Assembly (NCBI GenBank): GCA_020636275.1 | Contig: JACJYD010000001.1 | Location: forward strand, 2,074,719-2,138,718 | Direction of reading: 5' to 3' | Length of the DNA stretch: 64,000 nt | From: Lewinellaceae bacterium | Lineage (GTDB): Bacteria > Bacteroidota > Bacteroidia > Chitinophagales > Saprospiraceae | Shown here: piece by piece, positions 9,567 to 20,098 of the stretch | Layout of the letters: each line of letters begins with the position of its first letter | Position numbering within the stretch: position 1 is the first letter of the stretch | Notes under the pieces: generated by a model | Seen by the model: the letters and a program-made list of their open reading frames with translations, nothing else | Database searches by the model: none | Told to the model about the DNA's origin: nothing | Position numbers and translations under genes: made by a program

Positions 9567-12500
9567 ATGAACCGTTTACTGCCCTTAATTTTTTTGGGAG
9601 TGGCTCTGTTTGTGGGCCTCAATAAAGCATACGCACAGCCCACGGTTTATGTAGATCCCGGCTATGTGCTGATCGATTCCCTTGAACAGACCTGCGTGGC
9701 CTTTAAGACCGCCGACTTTACCGATATCCAGGAAATGCGCTTTACGGTGCGTTGGAACCCCGAGGCGCTCAATCTGGTGGATATTCCGCTCGGAAGCCTC
9801 AACCCGAACATGACAGGCCTCGATATCAGCGACTTTACCGTCGATCAAACCGAAGGTTTCGTGATCTTCACCTGGAAAGTGGAAAACATTCCCGGCTGTC
9901 CAACCTCCGATGTTACGCTCTTCCCCGATGATCAGACCCTGTTCGAATTGTGCTTCGAAGGGGTCCAGGGGTATTCGGAGATCCTGATCACCGACGATCC
10001 CGAAGATATCTACGTTACCCGGACCAACTCCTGTCCGCTCAATATCGGCCTGTTCAGCAGCGATGGATTTATTGCGGTCGACAACCAGCCGCTGACCATC
10101 AATGTGCCCTACGTGAACGCCAACAACGGGGAAACCGTCTGTATGGATTTTACCGTGGAAAATTTCACCAATATCGTCAGTTTGCAGTTTTCGGTAAACT
10201 GGTACCCCTCCGTGTTGAGCTTCGTGTCCTGGCAGGGCCTGAACCTCCCCGGATGGACGTCCGGAAACGCGAATGTCAACCAGGCGGAAGGTTGGGCGAC
10301 TTTCTCCTGGTTCAATCCGGACCCAACCCAGGGCTTTTCCGCCCCGGATGGGACGGCGATCATACAACTCTGCTTCGAGGTCACCGGCTCCTGTGGGCAG
10401 ACCTCGCCCGTATCCATAACCAGCAACCCAACCGGGATAGAGATCACCTATGATAACGACCCCGGCGTCGATATCGGGGTGCTCAACGGCGATGGCGCGG
10501 TAAGCGTCAACTGCTTCAACCCCAACGGGATGAGCATTAACATCCCCGATGTTAGTATCTGCCCGGGTGAGTCGTTCTGTATGGATGTTACCGCCGACAA
10601 TTTTAACGATCTGGTCGGCATGCAGTTCTCCCTGAACTGGAACCCGGATGTGATCCAGTTTACCGGCATCTCCAACATCAATAGCAGCCTGTTCACCTTC
10701 GATATCAATGACTTCAATACTGCAGGGGCCGTAAACAACGGCTATATAACCGTCGACTGGGCCGATCCCTCCTGTTTCGGAGAGACCCTGACCGACGGCT
10801 CTACCTTATTTACCATCTGTTTTCAGTCGGTAGGAGGCGGCGATGTAAACACCACCGTGGCGGTGACGAGTACGCCCTTACAGATAGAGGTGCTCGAGCA
10901 GTGTTTCGGCAATAACATACCTCCAAACACTTACAACGGTTTTGTGGACGTTTGCCAGTTGCCTGGTGTAGTATTGGTGGCAGGCAGTGCCACCGCCAAC
11001 CCCGGCGAACAGGTTTGCGTGGATGTCGACGTCCAGCAGTTCGACGCGGTGGAGAATCTGCAGTTCTCCGTGATCTGGGAAACTTCCGTGCTCGATTATA
11101 CGGGCGTTACCAATTTCGGACTCCCAGGCCTGAGTGCGGCCAACTTCGATGAGAACTTTACCAACTTCGGGGCTATTTGCCTTACCTGGTCACCCCCGAG
11201 TGGAATAGGGGAGACACTCCCGGATGGCTCTGCCATTTTCAGCATTTGTTTTACTGCAATCGGCGATCCCTTCGAATGTTCCTCTATTTCCTTTACCGAA
11301 TTCCCCTGTCTGATCGATGTGGTCACCTCCGAATCGAACGGGACCAACGTGGGAATAGACCCGGTTGAAGGCGAGATATGTATGTTGAACCCCTACCAGT
11401 TCGGCATCACTCCCACGAGCATCGATGGATTCCAGAATACCATTGTATGTGTAGATTTTGAAGTGAGCAACTTCGTGAGCCTCGGGGAACTGATCTTTTC
11501 GATCAACTGGGACCCGAACGTTCTGTTGTATACCGAGATCAACAACCAAAACCTGCCGGGCTTTACCGCAGCCAGCTATAACGATGCCCAGGCCAGCTTC
11601 GGATTTTTATCCGTCATCTATCAGACGCCTTTGGGCAACCCGGTGAGCTTGCCGAACGGGACCAGTATATTCGAAGTATGCTTCATCGTGATCGGGGATC
11701 CGGGGCAGTGTTCGCCGATTACCATATCGGGCGTACCACAGCCTATCGAGATATACCCTGCCAGTGCGCCTACCACCAATATCGGCCTGGTCACCACGCC
11801 CGGGGAAGTTTGTTCCAGTCAGTTCCTGCAGATCTTGTCTGCCGATATCACGGGGGTGGATTGCTCCGGTGATAATTCCGGGGCGATCGATATTACCGTC
11901 ACCGGAGGTAGCGGGGTTTACAGCTACAATTGGTCGGTACCCCCGCCCAACAACACCAGCGAAGACCAGGTCAACCTGACCAATGGTACGTATTTTGTAA
12001 CGGTACAGGATAATATTTACGGCAACCTCACGCTGATCGATACCCTGGTCGTGGGCCTGTCGCCCAATGCCCCTATCGCCGATGCAGGTGATGATACGAT
12101 CTTCCCTTGTGGCGAGATCGCGATGGATCTGGATGGTTCGGGCTCTTCCCAGGGTGGGCAATACACTTATTTGTGGACACCCCTGACTGGGGGTTCAATT
12201 GCTCCGGGTGAAAATACGATCCTGACCCCGACCATCGTTGGGGCCGGCGAATACGAACTGGCTGTGACCGATCAGACATCCGGATGTACCACCCTGGATA
12301 CGATTAGCATCGCCGTGGCTGTTTCACCGGGTGCGGCGGCATCTGTGAGCGGACCGATCAATTGCCAGACCGATACCGTTCAGTTGAGCGGCTTGGGTTC
12401 CACCACGGGACCCAATATCACTTATGCATGGTCGACTCCCGACGGCACCTTCGGATCGGGCAACGTGGACTCGCTGCTGATCGAGGCTGTAGCAGGCGGT

Positions 12501-15167
12501 ACCTACTATTTTGAGGTCACCAACATCAACAGCGGTTGCTCTACCCTGGATTCAGTGGTCGTCGTTGTCGATACCCTCCATCCGATGGCCATCGCCAGTC
12601 CGGATACCTCCTTTATCACCTGCAGCCAGAATAACGTGGGGCTGAGCGGTGTAGGGTCTTCCACCGGCGCCAATATTGCCTATCAGTGGTTGGATCCGGA
12701 TGGAACCCCCATTTCCAGTAACATTTCCACTACGGCCTCCGAACCGGGTGTCTATCAATTCATCGTCAGCAATATCAATAATTTCTGCCAGGCAAACGAC
12801 TCGGCTTTGGTTATTGCGGATGTCCAGGTGCCTACGGTCGTCACGATGGCCAGTAGCAAGATCAACTGCCTGGTCGACACCGTGACCTTGCTCGGTACGG
12901 GGTCATCTACCGGCAACCCGGGTGATTTTACCTACCTGTGGACAGGACCTGCCGGCGGAATTGTACCCGGCACCGAGACATTGATCAATGCGCAGTGTAC
13001 CTTACCCGGCCCCTATGCCCTGACGGTAGTCAATACCAGTAACGATTGCCAGGCCCTTTCGGTGGTGCTTGTTACCAAGGATACTCTGGCGCCCATTGCC
13101 GTGGCGAGTGCTCCGCAGTCGCTCTCCTGTAATGTCACAGAAGTTCCCCTGAATGGAACCGGATCTTCGACGGGCGTTGCCGGAGCGTTTACCTACCTTT
13201 GGACGGGACCGCTCGTTAAGCCGGGCACGGAAGCTAATTTGAACGCCACCGCTCAGGCTCCAGGTCTTTATACCCTGACCGTTACCCGGACTTCCAATGG
13301 TTGCGTGGGCACGGCTACGATCAATGTGCCCGATATCAGCGATGTCCCGATTGCTGTCATCGCTGCGCCGGGCATTATCGACTGCAACAACGACTTTGTG
13401 ATCCTGGATGCCACCGGGTCTTCCCAGGGGCCAACTTATACCTATACCTGGAGCGGTCCGTTCTGCATCAATACCACTAACCCGCTCCTGCCCCAGGTAG
13501 GCTGCGCCGGCTGCTTTACCCTGACGGTTACCAATACCGCCACAGGATGTAAATCGACCGCAGAGGTTTGTGTGGATGAAGATACCAACCAGCCTGTGGC
13601 AATTGCCCAGAATTCTTCTTTTACCTGTTTGGATTCGGAGATCCAGCTCGATGGTACCGCGTCTTCCCAGGGACCCTTGTTTACCTATCAATGGACGGCT
13701 ATTCCACCCAATAGCGCTTCTATTACCGGGGGTGGGACGACCCTTACGCCGACTGTAAACGGCCCGGGTTCCTACGGCCTTGAAGTGATGAATACCCAAA
13801 ACGGTTGCGTTGCCACCGACATCGCTTTCGTCATGGCCGATACCTTGCCGCCCAACGTAAATGCCGGCATGGATACCGAGATCACTTGTAATGACCCCAC
13901 CGCCAACCTGAGCGGTACGACCGGTCCGAACGTGACCTTCCAGTGGTATCTGGATGGAAATCCCATTTCAGGGGCTACCATGATCACCTATGCCGCCAGC
14001 GAACCGGGCACTTATACCCTGGAAGCAACCAGCAACCTCAACGGTTGCGTAGGTACCGATGATGTGGTGGTGAATCCCAACAACCAGCCCCCGCTGACCA
14101 GTGCCGGTCCCGATCAGGAACTGGGCTGTGAGGATGTCTCTGTGGCCCTGGATGGATCGGGCTCCGCTTCAGGACCCAACATCTCTTACCTGTGGACGAC
14201 TTCAGGTGGCGTGCTCGATCCCGGTACGATCACCAACCCAAGCGCTATTGCAGAAGAAGCAGGTTTTTACGTGCTGACCGTTTCTGACGCAGTCACCGGC
14301 TGCTCCGGTACGGACACCGTGGAGGTCGTCATGGTGATCGGCCTGCCCGATGCTTCATTTTCATTCGATAGCGATCCCTGCGCCACGGATGCAGCCCTTA
14401 TCGGCAATTTGCCCGAAGGGACTACCGGTGTTTGGACCGTAAATACCTCCGCTGATTTTCAGGATCCCAACGACCCGAATACGACGGTATTTAACCTCGC
14501 TCCGGGTACCAACGTGGTTACCTGGACCTTGTCTTCCCCCAACTGTCCCAACTACAGCTCCTCCACGGGAGAAGTGACGATTGAAGGGAAGCCCATCGCC
14601 AACAACGACATAGGCCTGATCGATCAGCAGGACGTGGAATCGGTCGAGATCGACCTGCTGGCCAACGACCTGTTGCTCGGCATTGACAATTACGTGCTCA
14701 ACATCATCCCCTTCGGCGGACCAGGTACCGTTGAACCGGCCAATCCGCTCGACGGGGTAGTGACGTACTTCGCATCCCCGCTCTTCGCCGGCCAGGTACA
14801 GTTCCTCTACGAATTGTGTAACGACGCCTGCCTGAACCTCTGCGATACCGCTTTTGTCCGGGTGACGATCGACAAGAACATCGACCTGAACAATTCCGTC
14901 CCGAACGGTATCACGCCCAACGGCGACGGCGCTAACGACGTATTTATCTTCGATATCCTGTTGGCTAATCCCGACCGGTATCCCGACAACGAGCTGGTCA
15001 TCTTCAACCGTTGGGGCGACATTGTCTTCCAGGCCAGTCCCTACAACAACGACTGGGATGGCAACTCCAGTAACGGACCGCTACCTGCTGGTACCTACTA
15101 TTATATACTTCGCCTGGATGTAAATGACGGCCTGATCATTCGGGGCGATGTTACAATCGTCCGGTAA
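9567..15167 (+). CDS. Giant T9SS type B surface protein with five cohesin-like modules and Ig/PKD-like repeats
   Basis: Encodes 1866 residues from the ATG at 9567, which opens a clean signal peptide (MNRLLPLIFLGVALFVG to AYAQ). An open frame from 9504 would overlap the PorP gene and bury the signal. After the signal come five related modules of about 130-150 residues each (roughly 25-790), with strands such as VCMDFTVENF and LQFSVNWYPSVLSF and a C-terminal SICFxxxG-type strand. This is the cohesin/dockerin-partner fold pattern. Then come one SprB-like repeat, about eight Cys-containing Ig/PKD-like repeats (GSGSSQGxxYTYLWTP style), and a gliding-motility-type C-terminal sorting domain (NGITPNGDGANDVF). 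It is probably displayed on the surface through the adjacent PorP/SprF. The function could be adhesion or scaffolding. Confidence 0.86.
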   Translation: MNRLLPLIFLGVALFVGLNKAYAQPTVYVDPGYVLIDSLEQTCVAFKTADFTDIQEMRFTVRWNPEALNLVDIPLGSLNPNMTGLDISDFTVDQTEGFVIFTWKVENIPGCPTSDVTLFPDDQTLFELCFEGVQGYSEILITDDPEDIYVTRTNSCPLNIGLFSSDGFIAVDNQPLTINVPYVNANNGETVCMDFTVENFTNIVSLQFSVNWYPSVLSFVSWQGLNLPGWTSGNANVNQAEGWATFSWFNPDPTQGFSAPDGTAIIQLCFEVTGSCGQTSPVSITSNPTGIEITYDNDPGVDIGVLNGDGAVSVNCFNPNGMSINIPDVSICPGESFCMDVTADNFNDLVGMQFSLNWNPDVIQFTGISNINSSLFTFDINDFNTAGAVNNGYITVDWADPSCFGETLTDGSTLFTICFQSVGGGDVNTTVAVTSTPLQIEVLEQCFGNNIPPNTYNGFVDVCQLPGVVLVAGSATANPGEQVCVDVDVQQFDAVENLQFSVIWETSVLDYTGVTNFGLPGLSAANFDENFTNFGAICLTWSPPSGIGETLPDGSAIFSICFTAIGDPFECSSISFTEFPCLIDVVTSESNGTNVGIDPVEGEICMLNPYQFGITPTSIDGFQNTIVCVDFEVSNFVSLGELIFSINWDPNVLLYTEINNQNLPGFTAASYNDAQASFGFLSVIYQTPLGNPVSLPNGTSIFEVCFIVIGDPGQCSPITISGVPQPIEIYPASAPTTNIGLVTTPGEVCSSQFLQILSADITGVDCSGDNSGAIDITVTGGSGVYSYNWSVPPPNNTSEDQVNLTNGTYFVTVQDNIYGNLTLIDTLVVGLSPNAPIADAGDDTIFPCGEIAMDLDGSGSSQGGQYTYLWTPLTGGSIAPGENTILTPTIVGAGEYELAVTDQTSGCTTLDTISIAVAVSPGAAASVSGPINCQTDTVQLSGLGSTTGPNITYAWSTPDGTFGSGNVDSLLIEAVAGGTYYFEVTNINSGCSTLDSVVVVVDTLHPMAIASPDTSFITCSQNNVGLSGVGSSTGANIAYQWLDPDGTPISSNISTTASEPGVYQFIVSNINNFCQANDSALVIADVQVPTVVTMASSKINCLVDTVTLLGTGSSTGNPGDFTYLWTGPAGGIVPGTETLINAQCTLPGPYALTVVNTSNDCQALSVVLVTKDTLAPIAVASAPQSLSCNVTEVPLNGTGSSTGVAGAFTYLWTGPLVKPGTEANLNATAQAPGLYTLTVTRTSNGCVGTATINVPDISDVPIAVIAAPGIIDCNNDFVILDATGSSQGPTYTYTWSGPFCINTTNPLLPQVGCAGCFTLTVTNTATGCKSTAEVCVDEDTNQPVAIAQNSSFTCLDSEIQLDGTASSQGPLFTYQWTAIPPNSASITGGGTTLTPTVNGPGSYGLEVMNTQNGCVATDIAFVMADTLPPNVNAGMDTEITCNDPTANLSGTTGPNVTFQWYLDGNPISGATMITYAASEPGTYTLEATSNLNGCVGTDDVVVNPNNQPPLTSAGPDQELGCEDVSVALDGSGSASGPNISYLWTTSGGVLDPGTITNPSAIAEEAGFYVLTVSDAVTGCSGTDTVEVVMVIGLPDASFSFDSDPCATDAALIGNLPEGTTGVWTVNTSADFQDPNDPNTTVFNLAPGTNVVTWTLSSPNCPNYSSSTGEVTIEGKPIANNDIGLIDQQDVESVEIDLLANDLLLGIDNYVLNIIPFGGPGTVEPANPLDGVVTYFASPLFAGQVQFLYELCNDACLNLCDTAFVRVTIDKNIDLNNSVPNGITPNGDGANDVFIFDILLANPDRYPDNELVIFNRWGDIVFQASPYNNDWDGNSSNGPLPAGTYYYILRLDVNDGLIIRGDVTIVR

Positions 15168-15190
15168 CGGAATGTCACACCCCAGGCTTT

Positions 15191-15229
15191 AAACGGCCGG
15201 CAGGAGCAACTCCTGCCGGCCGTTTTTGT
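15191..15229 (+). terminator. Strong intrinsic terminator
   Basis: A perfect 15-bp GC-rich stem with a 5-base loop followed by a T-rich tail, 24 bp after the stop of the giant surface protein. It separates this gene from the next large T9SS gene. Confidence 0.93.
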
Positions 15230-15292
15230 TTTGTGGAAAGATGTCGTAAATTATCTCAGATATCAGAGATAATTAACCGCCAAACCAATTCC

Positions 15293-18200
15293 ATGAGAAA
15301 CTGGAACCTACTCTTGCTGTCTTGTCTTTTTCTGGGTCTCTCCTCCACACTTTATTCACAAGCGACTGTGACGATCACCATCACCGGGGGGACGTCGACC
15401 ACCACCTGTACAGATATTTTCGGTCCGCCCGACCCCATGTGGAGCGTGAATATCGAAAACCAGGGCTGGGTGGATTACCCGGCTCAGGGGCCCTGCTTTA
15501 CCGCCCTTCCGCACGTGCAATACACCCAGACCTATCCCTGTCTTTACGACGCGCCGGCTACCGTGCAGGTCTGTTTTCGGGCTTTTGAAAATGACGGTTT
15601 CGGTATTTGTGCCATCGCCACCTCTTGTCTGGAGACGATTTGCATGGATTTCCCGCTTCCCACCACTCCCGGAGATTACACTCATACCCTCGCACTACCG
15701 ACCGGGTTGACTTCCGGGGGAGAGGTGCAGTTCACCATTTCAGCTGACGGCACCGGCGCAATGGCCAATGAGGATCTTTGCGGCGCCGTCGATGCCGGCG
15801 TACTCACCCTGGGCGATAGCTGGGGCGATACCGGGTTGAGCACCTATTACAACTATTGCGCTACTTCAGCCGGGGAACCCAGCCCCGCTGACCAGGGAGC
15901 CTCCTGGTACAATAATGTAGGCCTTTGGTTTACCTTTACCACTGGGCCCGATCCTATCCCTTACATGGAGATCACGGCTACCTCCGATCCCGAAGGACTG
16001 GGAGACGACGTCAATCTTCAGGTGGCCCTTTATTCTTCCAGCGACGGCACCTGCACCGGCGATTTCATCTTGGAAGGGGCGAGTTTTATCAACGGGAACT
16101 GGGACGAAACCCTGAAAGCCAAATGCCTTGAACCGAATACCACTTATTACATCCTGGTCGACGGAACGGCGGATTCACCTCCAGAACTCTATGGCTATTT
16201 CGGACTGGGCATCGAAGTGTGGGATGTCCAGGAAGCGGGTGACCTTCGCTGCGACGCCATTGGGATGGGCCCTATCCCGGAAGCGGGGTCCATTACTACA
16301 GACCTGTACACCAACCACTGTGCTACCTCCGCGTCCGATCCGGTACCAAGTCTTTTCTTTCCCGACAAACCCGTTTGGTTCTCTTTTTCGCCACCCCTTT
16401 CCGGCCACGTCCTGATCCAGGCTGTGAGCAACGCGCTGGATCCGATCAATATCCAACTGGCCCTCTATAAATCAGCTGACAATTCCTGTACGGGAACCTT
16501 TTCGGAGGTTGACCTTTCCTATACTTCAGGGTCCTTCGACGAATCGATGGAAGTATCCTGCCTCGATCCGGCTCAAACCTACTGGCTGTTGGTGGATGGA
16601 GCCACCAATAACAAGGACGGGATCTTTACCATCACCATTTCCGATGAAGGGGATGATACCCCCGTCACCAATCAGACCTTTGTCTTTTGCGCGGGGGGAA
16701 GCGTTGCGGTCGGTTCTACTGTTTACACGACGACGGGCTTTTATACCGATACCATTTTATTGCCCGGAGGCTGCGACAGCGTGGTCATCACCGATCTGAC
16801 CGTTTTGGAGGAATTGGTGCTCAATATCAGCGACGTGGTTATGGCCAGCGGCCTGGGCAATATGGATGGATCCGCCCTGGCCGGCGGCACTGGGGGATTA
16901 CCGCCCTATTCGTTTCTATGGTCCGACGGGCAAACCACTGCCCAGGCCACGGGCCTGGAGGGGGGCGCCACCGCCTGTGTGACGATCACCGACAGCAACG
17001 GCTGCCAGGCGGACACCTGTTTTGAAGTGCCTTTCTTTACCTATATTGCGCCGACGGCGAGCGGCGATTCACTGGCCTGTGCAGGCGATTTGGACGGCGT
17101 TATCACCTTTTCCGCGGTTGGCGGTATGCCACCCTATACCTTTACCTGGCAAAATGCCGGAAATACGCTGTTCGGCAATGGCTCGATCCCCGACGCAGGG
17201 GATGTGATCACCCTGCCCAATCTGCCGGCTGGAGATTACACGATCACCATTGCCGATGGTGTGATCGATACGACTTTTTCTCTCGAGATCTGGGAACCCC
17301 AACCGCTCGACTTCAACCTGCTTTTGCAGGAAAATGCCTCCTGTTTCGGTGAATGCGACGGCCAGTTGGAAATTGAGGCCATCGGCGGGACCCCGGCTTA
17401 CCAATACACATGGAGCAACGGCGCCACCGGGGCGAAAATTTCGGCACTCTGTGCCGGGGCCTACACCGTTACCGTCGTGGATGCCAATGCCTGTTCGTTC
17501 ATTAAAACCTATACGATCACCCAACCCGTAGCGTTTTTGGCGTCGATACAGGTTGGCCAAAATGTTTCCTGTTTTCAGGGGTCCGACGGCTCTCTCACGG
17601 TAACCACTACCGGAGGGACGCCGGTTTCCTTTGCCTGGAGCAATGGGGGGCAGACCGCTACTATTTCCAACTTGCCCGCAGGCGATTACATGGTTACCGT
17701 GACCAATGCGGACGGTTGCCAGGCGGAGGCTTCGGCTACGATCACCGAGCCCGGCGCTCCGGTTGGTGTATCGATCCAATTGCAGCAGGAGATCTCCTGT
17801 TATGGCGAAGCCGACGGTATCCTATCGGCCCTCGTCAGCGGTCCGGGAGTTGCATTCAGCTATACCTGGTCGAACGGCGCTCTCACCACGTTAGCGTCCA
17901 ACCTCGGCCCCGGCGCGTATTCCGTGACGGTAGCTAACGAACTGGGATGCTCGGCCAATGCCCAGTATACCCTGACCGAGCCCACCGAGATCGTTGGACA
18001 GGTAGAGGTCGAGGATATTACCTGTGAGACGGAAGCGATCGGCGGAAGCCTCTGGATCTCGAATGTCAGTGGGGGCGTGGGGCCCTATTTATATTCGCTG
18101 GATGGGAATACATTTATTTCCGACACCGCCTTTACAGGGCTGAATGCCGGGTCGTATACGGTATACATTTCCGATGCGACGGGTTGTGAAAAGAGTTATT

Positions 18201-18769
18201 CTTCTGCCATTCAGCCACCTCCCGTGCTCCAACTGGAGTTGGGGGAAGATCAAACCGTTCTTTTAGGCGAACCGGTCGCATTGGATGCCATGGTAAACAG
18301 TAATTCGGCAGTCTTCGATTGGACTACCGCAATAGGGACCCTGGACTGTCTCGACGCATCCTGCATGAATATTTCCCTGCTTCCCGTCCAAAGCGGGTTG
18401 ATCGCCTTGCAGGTTTTCGATACGATCACGAAGTGCCGTGCCGCAGATTCCCTTTTTGTGCTGGTGATCAAAGATCGTCGGCTCTACATTCCAAATACAT
18501 TTTCCCCCAACTATGATGGGGTGAACGATTATTTTACGGTATTTGGAAAAAAAGGCGTGGAGGAGGTGACCCTGTTCCGCATCTTCGACCGGAACGGCGC
18601 TCTGGTGTTTGAGGCCAAGGGTTTGCAGCCCGGCGACGAGCCACGCGGTTGGAACGGCACCTTCAACGGACGGGAGGCGCCACCGGGGGTGTATACCTTT
18701 TTTGCAGAAGTGCGATTTATTGACGGGGAGGTAGAGGTATTTAAAGGGGGAATAACCCTGATCCGATAG
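15293..18769 (+). CDS. Large T9SS type B secreted protein with SprB-like repeats
   Basis: Encodes 1158 residues from the ATG at 15293, chosen because it starts the signal peptide (MRNWNLLLLSCLFLGLSS to YSQ). An upstream in-frame start at 15233 lies in the terminator region. The N-terminal third has two pre-peptidase-C-like beta domains (residues about 165-310 and 320-460). Then follow about five SprB-type repeats containing the GGxPPYxFxWSNGxxxxxxxxLxxGxYTVTVxDxxGC pattern, and a C-terminal gliding-type sorting domain (IPNTFSPNYDGVNDYF). It is likely a surface adhesin or motility protein using the PorP/SprF next door. No enzymatic motif is seen. Confidence 0.86.
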   Translation: MRNWNLLLLSCLFLGLSSTLYSQATVTITITGGTSTTTCTDIFGPPDPMWSVNIENQGWVDYPAQGPCFTALPHVQYTQTYPCLYDAPATVQVCFRAFENDGFGICAIATSCLETICMDFPLPTTPGDYTHTLALPTGLTSGGEVQFTISADGTGAMANEDLCGAVDAGVLTLGDSWGDTGLSTYYNYCATSAGEPSPADQGASWYNNVGLWFTFTTGPDPIPYMEITATSDPEGLGDDVNLQVALYSSSDGTCTGDFILEGASFINGNWDETLKAKCLEPNTTYYILVDGTADSPPELYGYFGLGIEVWDVQEAGDLRCDAIGMGPIPEAGSITTDLYTNHCATSASDPVPSLFFPDKPVWFSFSPPLSGHVLIQAVSNALDPINIQLALYKSADNSCTGTFSEVDLSYTSGSFDESMEVSCLDPAQTYWLLVDGATNNKDGIFTITISDEGDDTPVTNQTFVFCAGGSVAVGSTVYTTTGFYTDTILLPGGCDSVVITDLTVLEELVLNISDVVMASGLGNMDGSALAGGTGGLPPYSFLWSDGQTTAQATGLEGGATACVTITDSNGCQADTCFEVPFFTYIAPTASGDSLACAGDLDGVITFSAVGGMPPYTFTWQNAGNTLFGNGSIPDAGDVITLPNLPAGDYTITIADGVIDTTFSLEIWEPQPLDFNLLLQENASCFGECDGQLEIEAIGGTPAYQYTWSNGATGAKISALCAGAYTVTVVDANACSFIKTYTITQPVAFLASIQVGQNVSCFQGSDGSLTVTTTGGTPVSFAWSNGGQTATISNLPAGDYMVTVTNADGCQAEASATITEPGAPVGVSIQLQQEISCYGEADGILSALVSGPGVAFSYTWSNGALTTLASNLGPGAYSVTVANELGCSANAQYTLTEPTEIVGQVEVEDITCETEAIGGSLWISNVSGGVGPYLYSLDGNTFISDTAFTGLNAGSYTVYISDATGCEKSYSSAIQPPPVLQLELGEDQTVLLGEPVALDAMVNSNSAVFDWTTAIGTLDCLDASCMNISLLPVQSGLIALQVFDTITKCRAADSLFVLVIKDRRLYIPNTFSPNYDGVNDYFTVFGKKGVEEVTLFRIFDRNGALVFEAKGLQPGDEPRGWNGTFNGREAPPGVYTFFAEVRFIDGEVEVFKGGITLIR

Positions 18770-18797
18770 TTCTTGGGGAACTGCAAAGGCGCTATGT

Positions 18798-18842
18798 TTT
18801 CAAAGCCTTTCAGCGGGTGCGGCCCGCTGAAAGGCTTTGAAA
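18798..18842. terminator. Bidirectional terminator between convergent genes
   Basis: A perfect 20-bp stem with a 5-base loop lies exactly between the stop of the surface protein gene (18769, plus) and the stop of the thiolase gene (18845, minus). A/T-rich flanks are found on both sides. Confidence 0.9.
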
Positions 18843-18844
18843 TA

Positions 18845-20014
18845 TTATAACCGCTCGAAAATCCCGGCGATTCCTTGTCCCCCGCCGACACAGGCGGTCA
18901 CCATGCCGTATTTCTGATCGCGGCGGCGCAGTTCGTTCAGCAATTGGGTGGTCAGCTTGGCGCCGGTACAGCCCAGCGGGTGACCGAGGGCGACGGCCCC
19001 GCCGTTCACATTGACGATATCCGCGTTGAGTCCGGCTTCCTGAATGACGGCGAGCGCCTGGGTGGCGAAGGCCTCGTTCAGTTCGATGAGTTGTACATCG
19101 TCGAGCTTCAGGCCGCCCTGTTTCAACGCTTTGGGGATCGCGACACAGGGCCCGATACCCATATAGAGCGGATCGACCCCAGCCACTGCGCAAGACACCA
19201 GGCGGGCGACCGGGGTGAGGCCGAGCTGTTTGACCATTTCCTCGCTCATCACCAGGGTGAAAGCGGCGCCGTCGGAGGTCTGGGAGGCGTTGCCGGCGGT
19301 GACGATCCCCTTATTGGCAAAGACCGGCCGGAGCTTGGCGAGCCCTTCGAGGGTCGTTTCCCGGCGAACGCCTTCATCCGTATCTACCACATACGAACGC
19401 TCAACCCGTTTCCCATTTTCCACCACCACTTCCGGCACCGTGATGGGCACGATCTCCTCGCGGAATTTCCCTTCGTCGATGGCCTTTGCGGCCAGTTGAT
19501 GAGAGCGCAAGGCGAATTGATCGGAGGCCTCCCGGGAGATGTTATATTTTTTGCCCACTTGCTCGGCGGTGATCCCCATGCTGGCGATGTAGTTAGGGGT
19601 ATTGTTGGCTACGTTGTAGTTGGGCGCCAGTTTATAACCGGTCATGGGGATCATGCTCATATTCTCCGTACCGCCGGCGATGAAGATATGTCCCATGCCC
19701 GCCCGGATCTTGGCCACGGCAATAGCGATGGTTTCCAATCCTGAGGCGCAATACCGATTGACCGTAACGCCGGGAGCTTCTTTTCCCAGGGCCCGAAGGG
19801 AGATCATACGGCCGATCTGCAGGCCTTGTTCTCCTTCCGGATTGGCGCAGCCCACGATCACGTCGTCGACCAGGAGCGGATCCAGTTCCGGGGTCTGCGC
19901 CAGGAGGTGTTTGATCACGTCTACCGCCAGGTCGTCTGAGCGATACTGGCGGAAGCCGCCTTTTTTGGCCTTGCCTACGGCGCTTCGATATGCTTTTACG
20001 ATATATGCTTCCAT
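18845..20014 (-). CDS. fadA: Acetyl-CoA C-acyltransferase (thiolase)
   Basis: Encodes 389 residues, the usual thiolase length. It cleaves 3-ketoacyl-CoA with CoA in the last step of beta-oxidation. The nucleophilic Cys is in VNRYCASGLETI (about residue 89). The C-terminal catalytic His and Cys are in GGAVALGHPLGCTGAKL (about 340-356), and the family ending CVGGGQGIAGIFE is present. It lies 84 bp downstream of the multifunctional beta-oxidation gene on the same strand, forming a two-gene fatty-acid degradation unit. ATG start at 20014. Confidence 0.93.
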   Translation of the reverse strand: MEAYIVKAYRSAVGKAKKGGFRQYRSDDLAVDVIKHLLAQTPELDPLLVDDVIVGCANPEGEQGLQIGRMISLRALGKEAPGVTVNRYCASGLETIAIAVAKIRAGMGHIFIAGGTENMSMIPMTGYKLAPNYNVANNTPNYIASMGITAEQVGKKYNISREASDQFALRSHQLAAKAIDEGKFREEIVPITVPEVVVENGKRVERSYVVDTDEGVRRETTLEGLAKLRPVFANKGIVTAGNASQTSDGAAFTLVMSEEMVKQLGLTPVARLVSCAVAGVDPLYMGIGPCVAIPKALKQGGLKLDDVQLIELNEAFATQALAVIQEAGLNADIVNVNGGAVALGHPLGCTGAKLTTQLLNELRRRDQKYGMVTACVGGGQGIAGIFERL

Positions 20015-20015
20015 T

Positions 20016-20095
20016 TTTTTAGTTATTAAGTTTATGAGTTTATAAGTTTTTGAATTTCAATAAAAAAAACTCAATAACTTATAAACTTAAAAACT
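20016..20095. repeat. Simple-sequence hairpin, AGTTTATAAG family
   Basis: An imperfect inverted repeat whose arms are built from degenerate repeats of a TTTATAAGTTTTTGAG-like unit. It occupies the whole gap between the two fad genes. It shares its unit with repeats near 22.6, 38.5, 46.5, 51.8 and 63.7 kb. Confidence 0.75.
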
Positions 20096-20098
20096 GGG

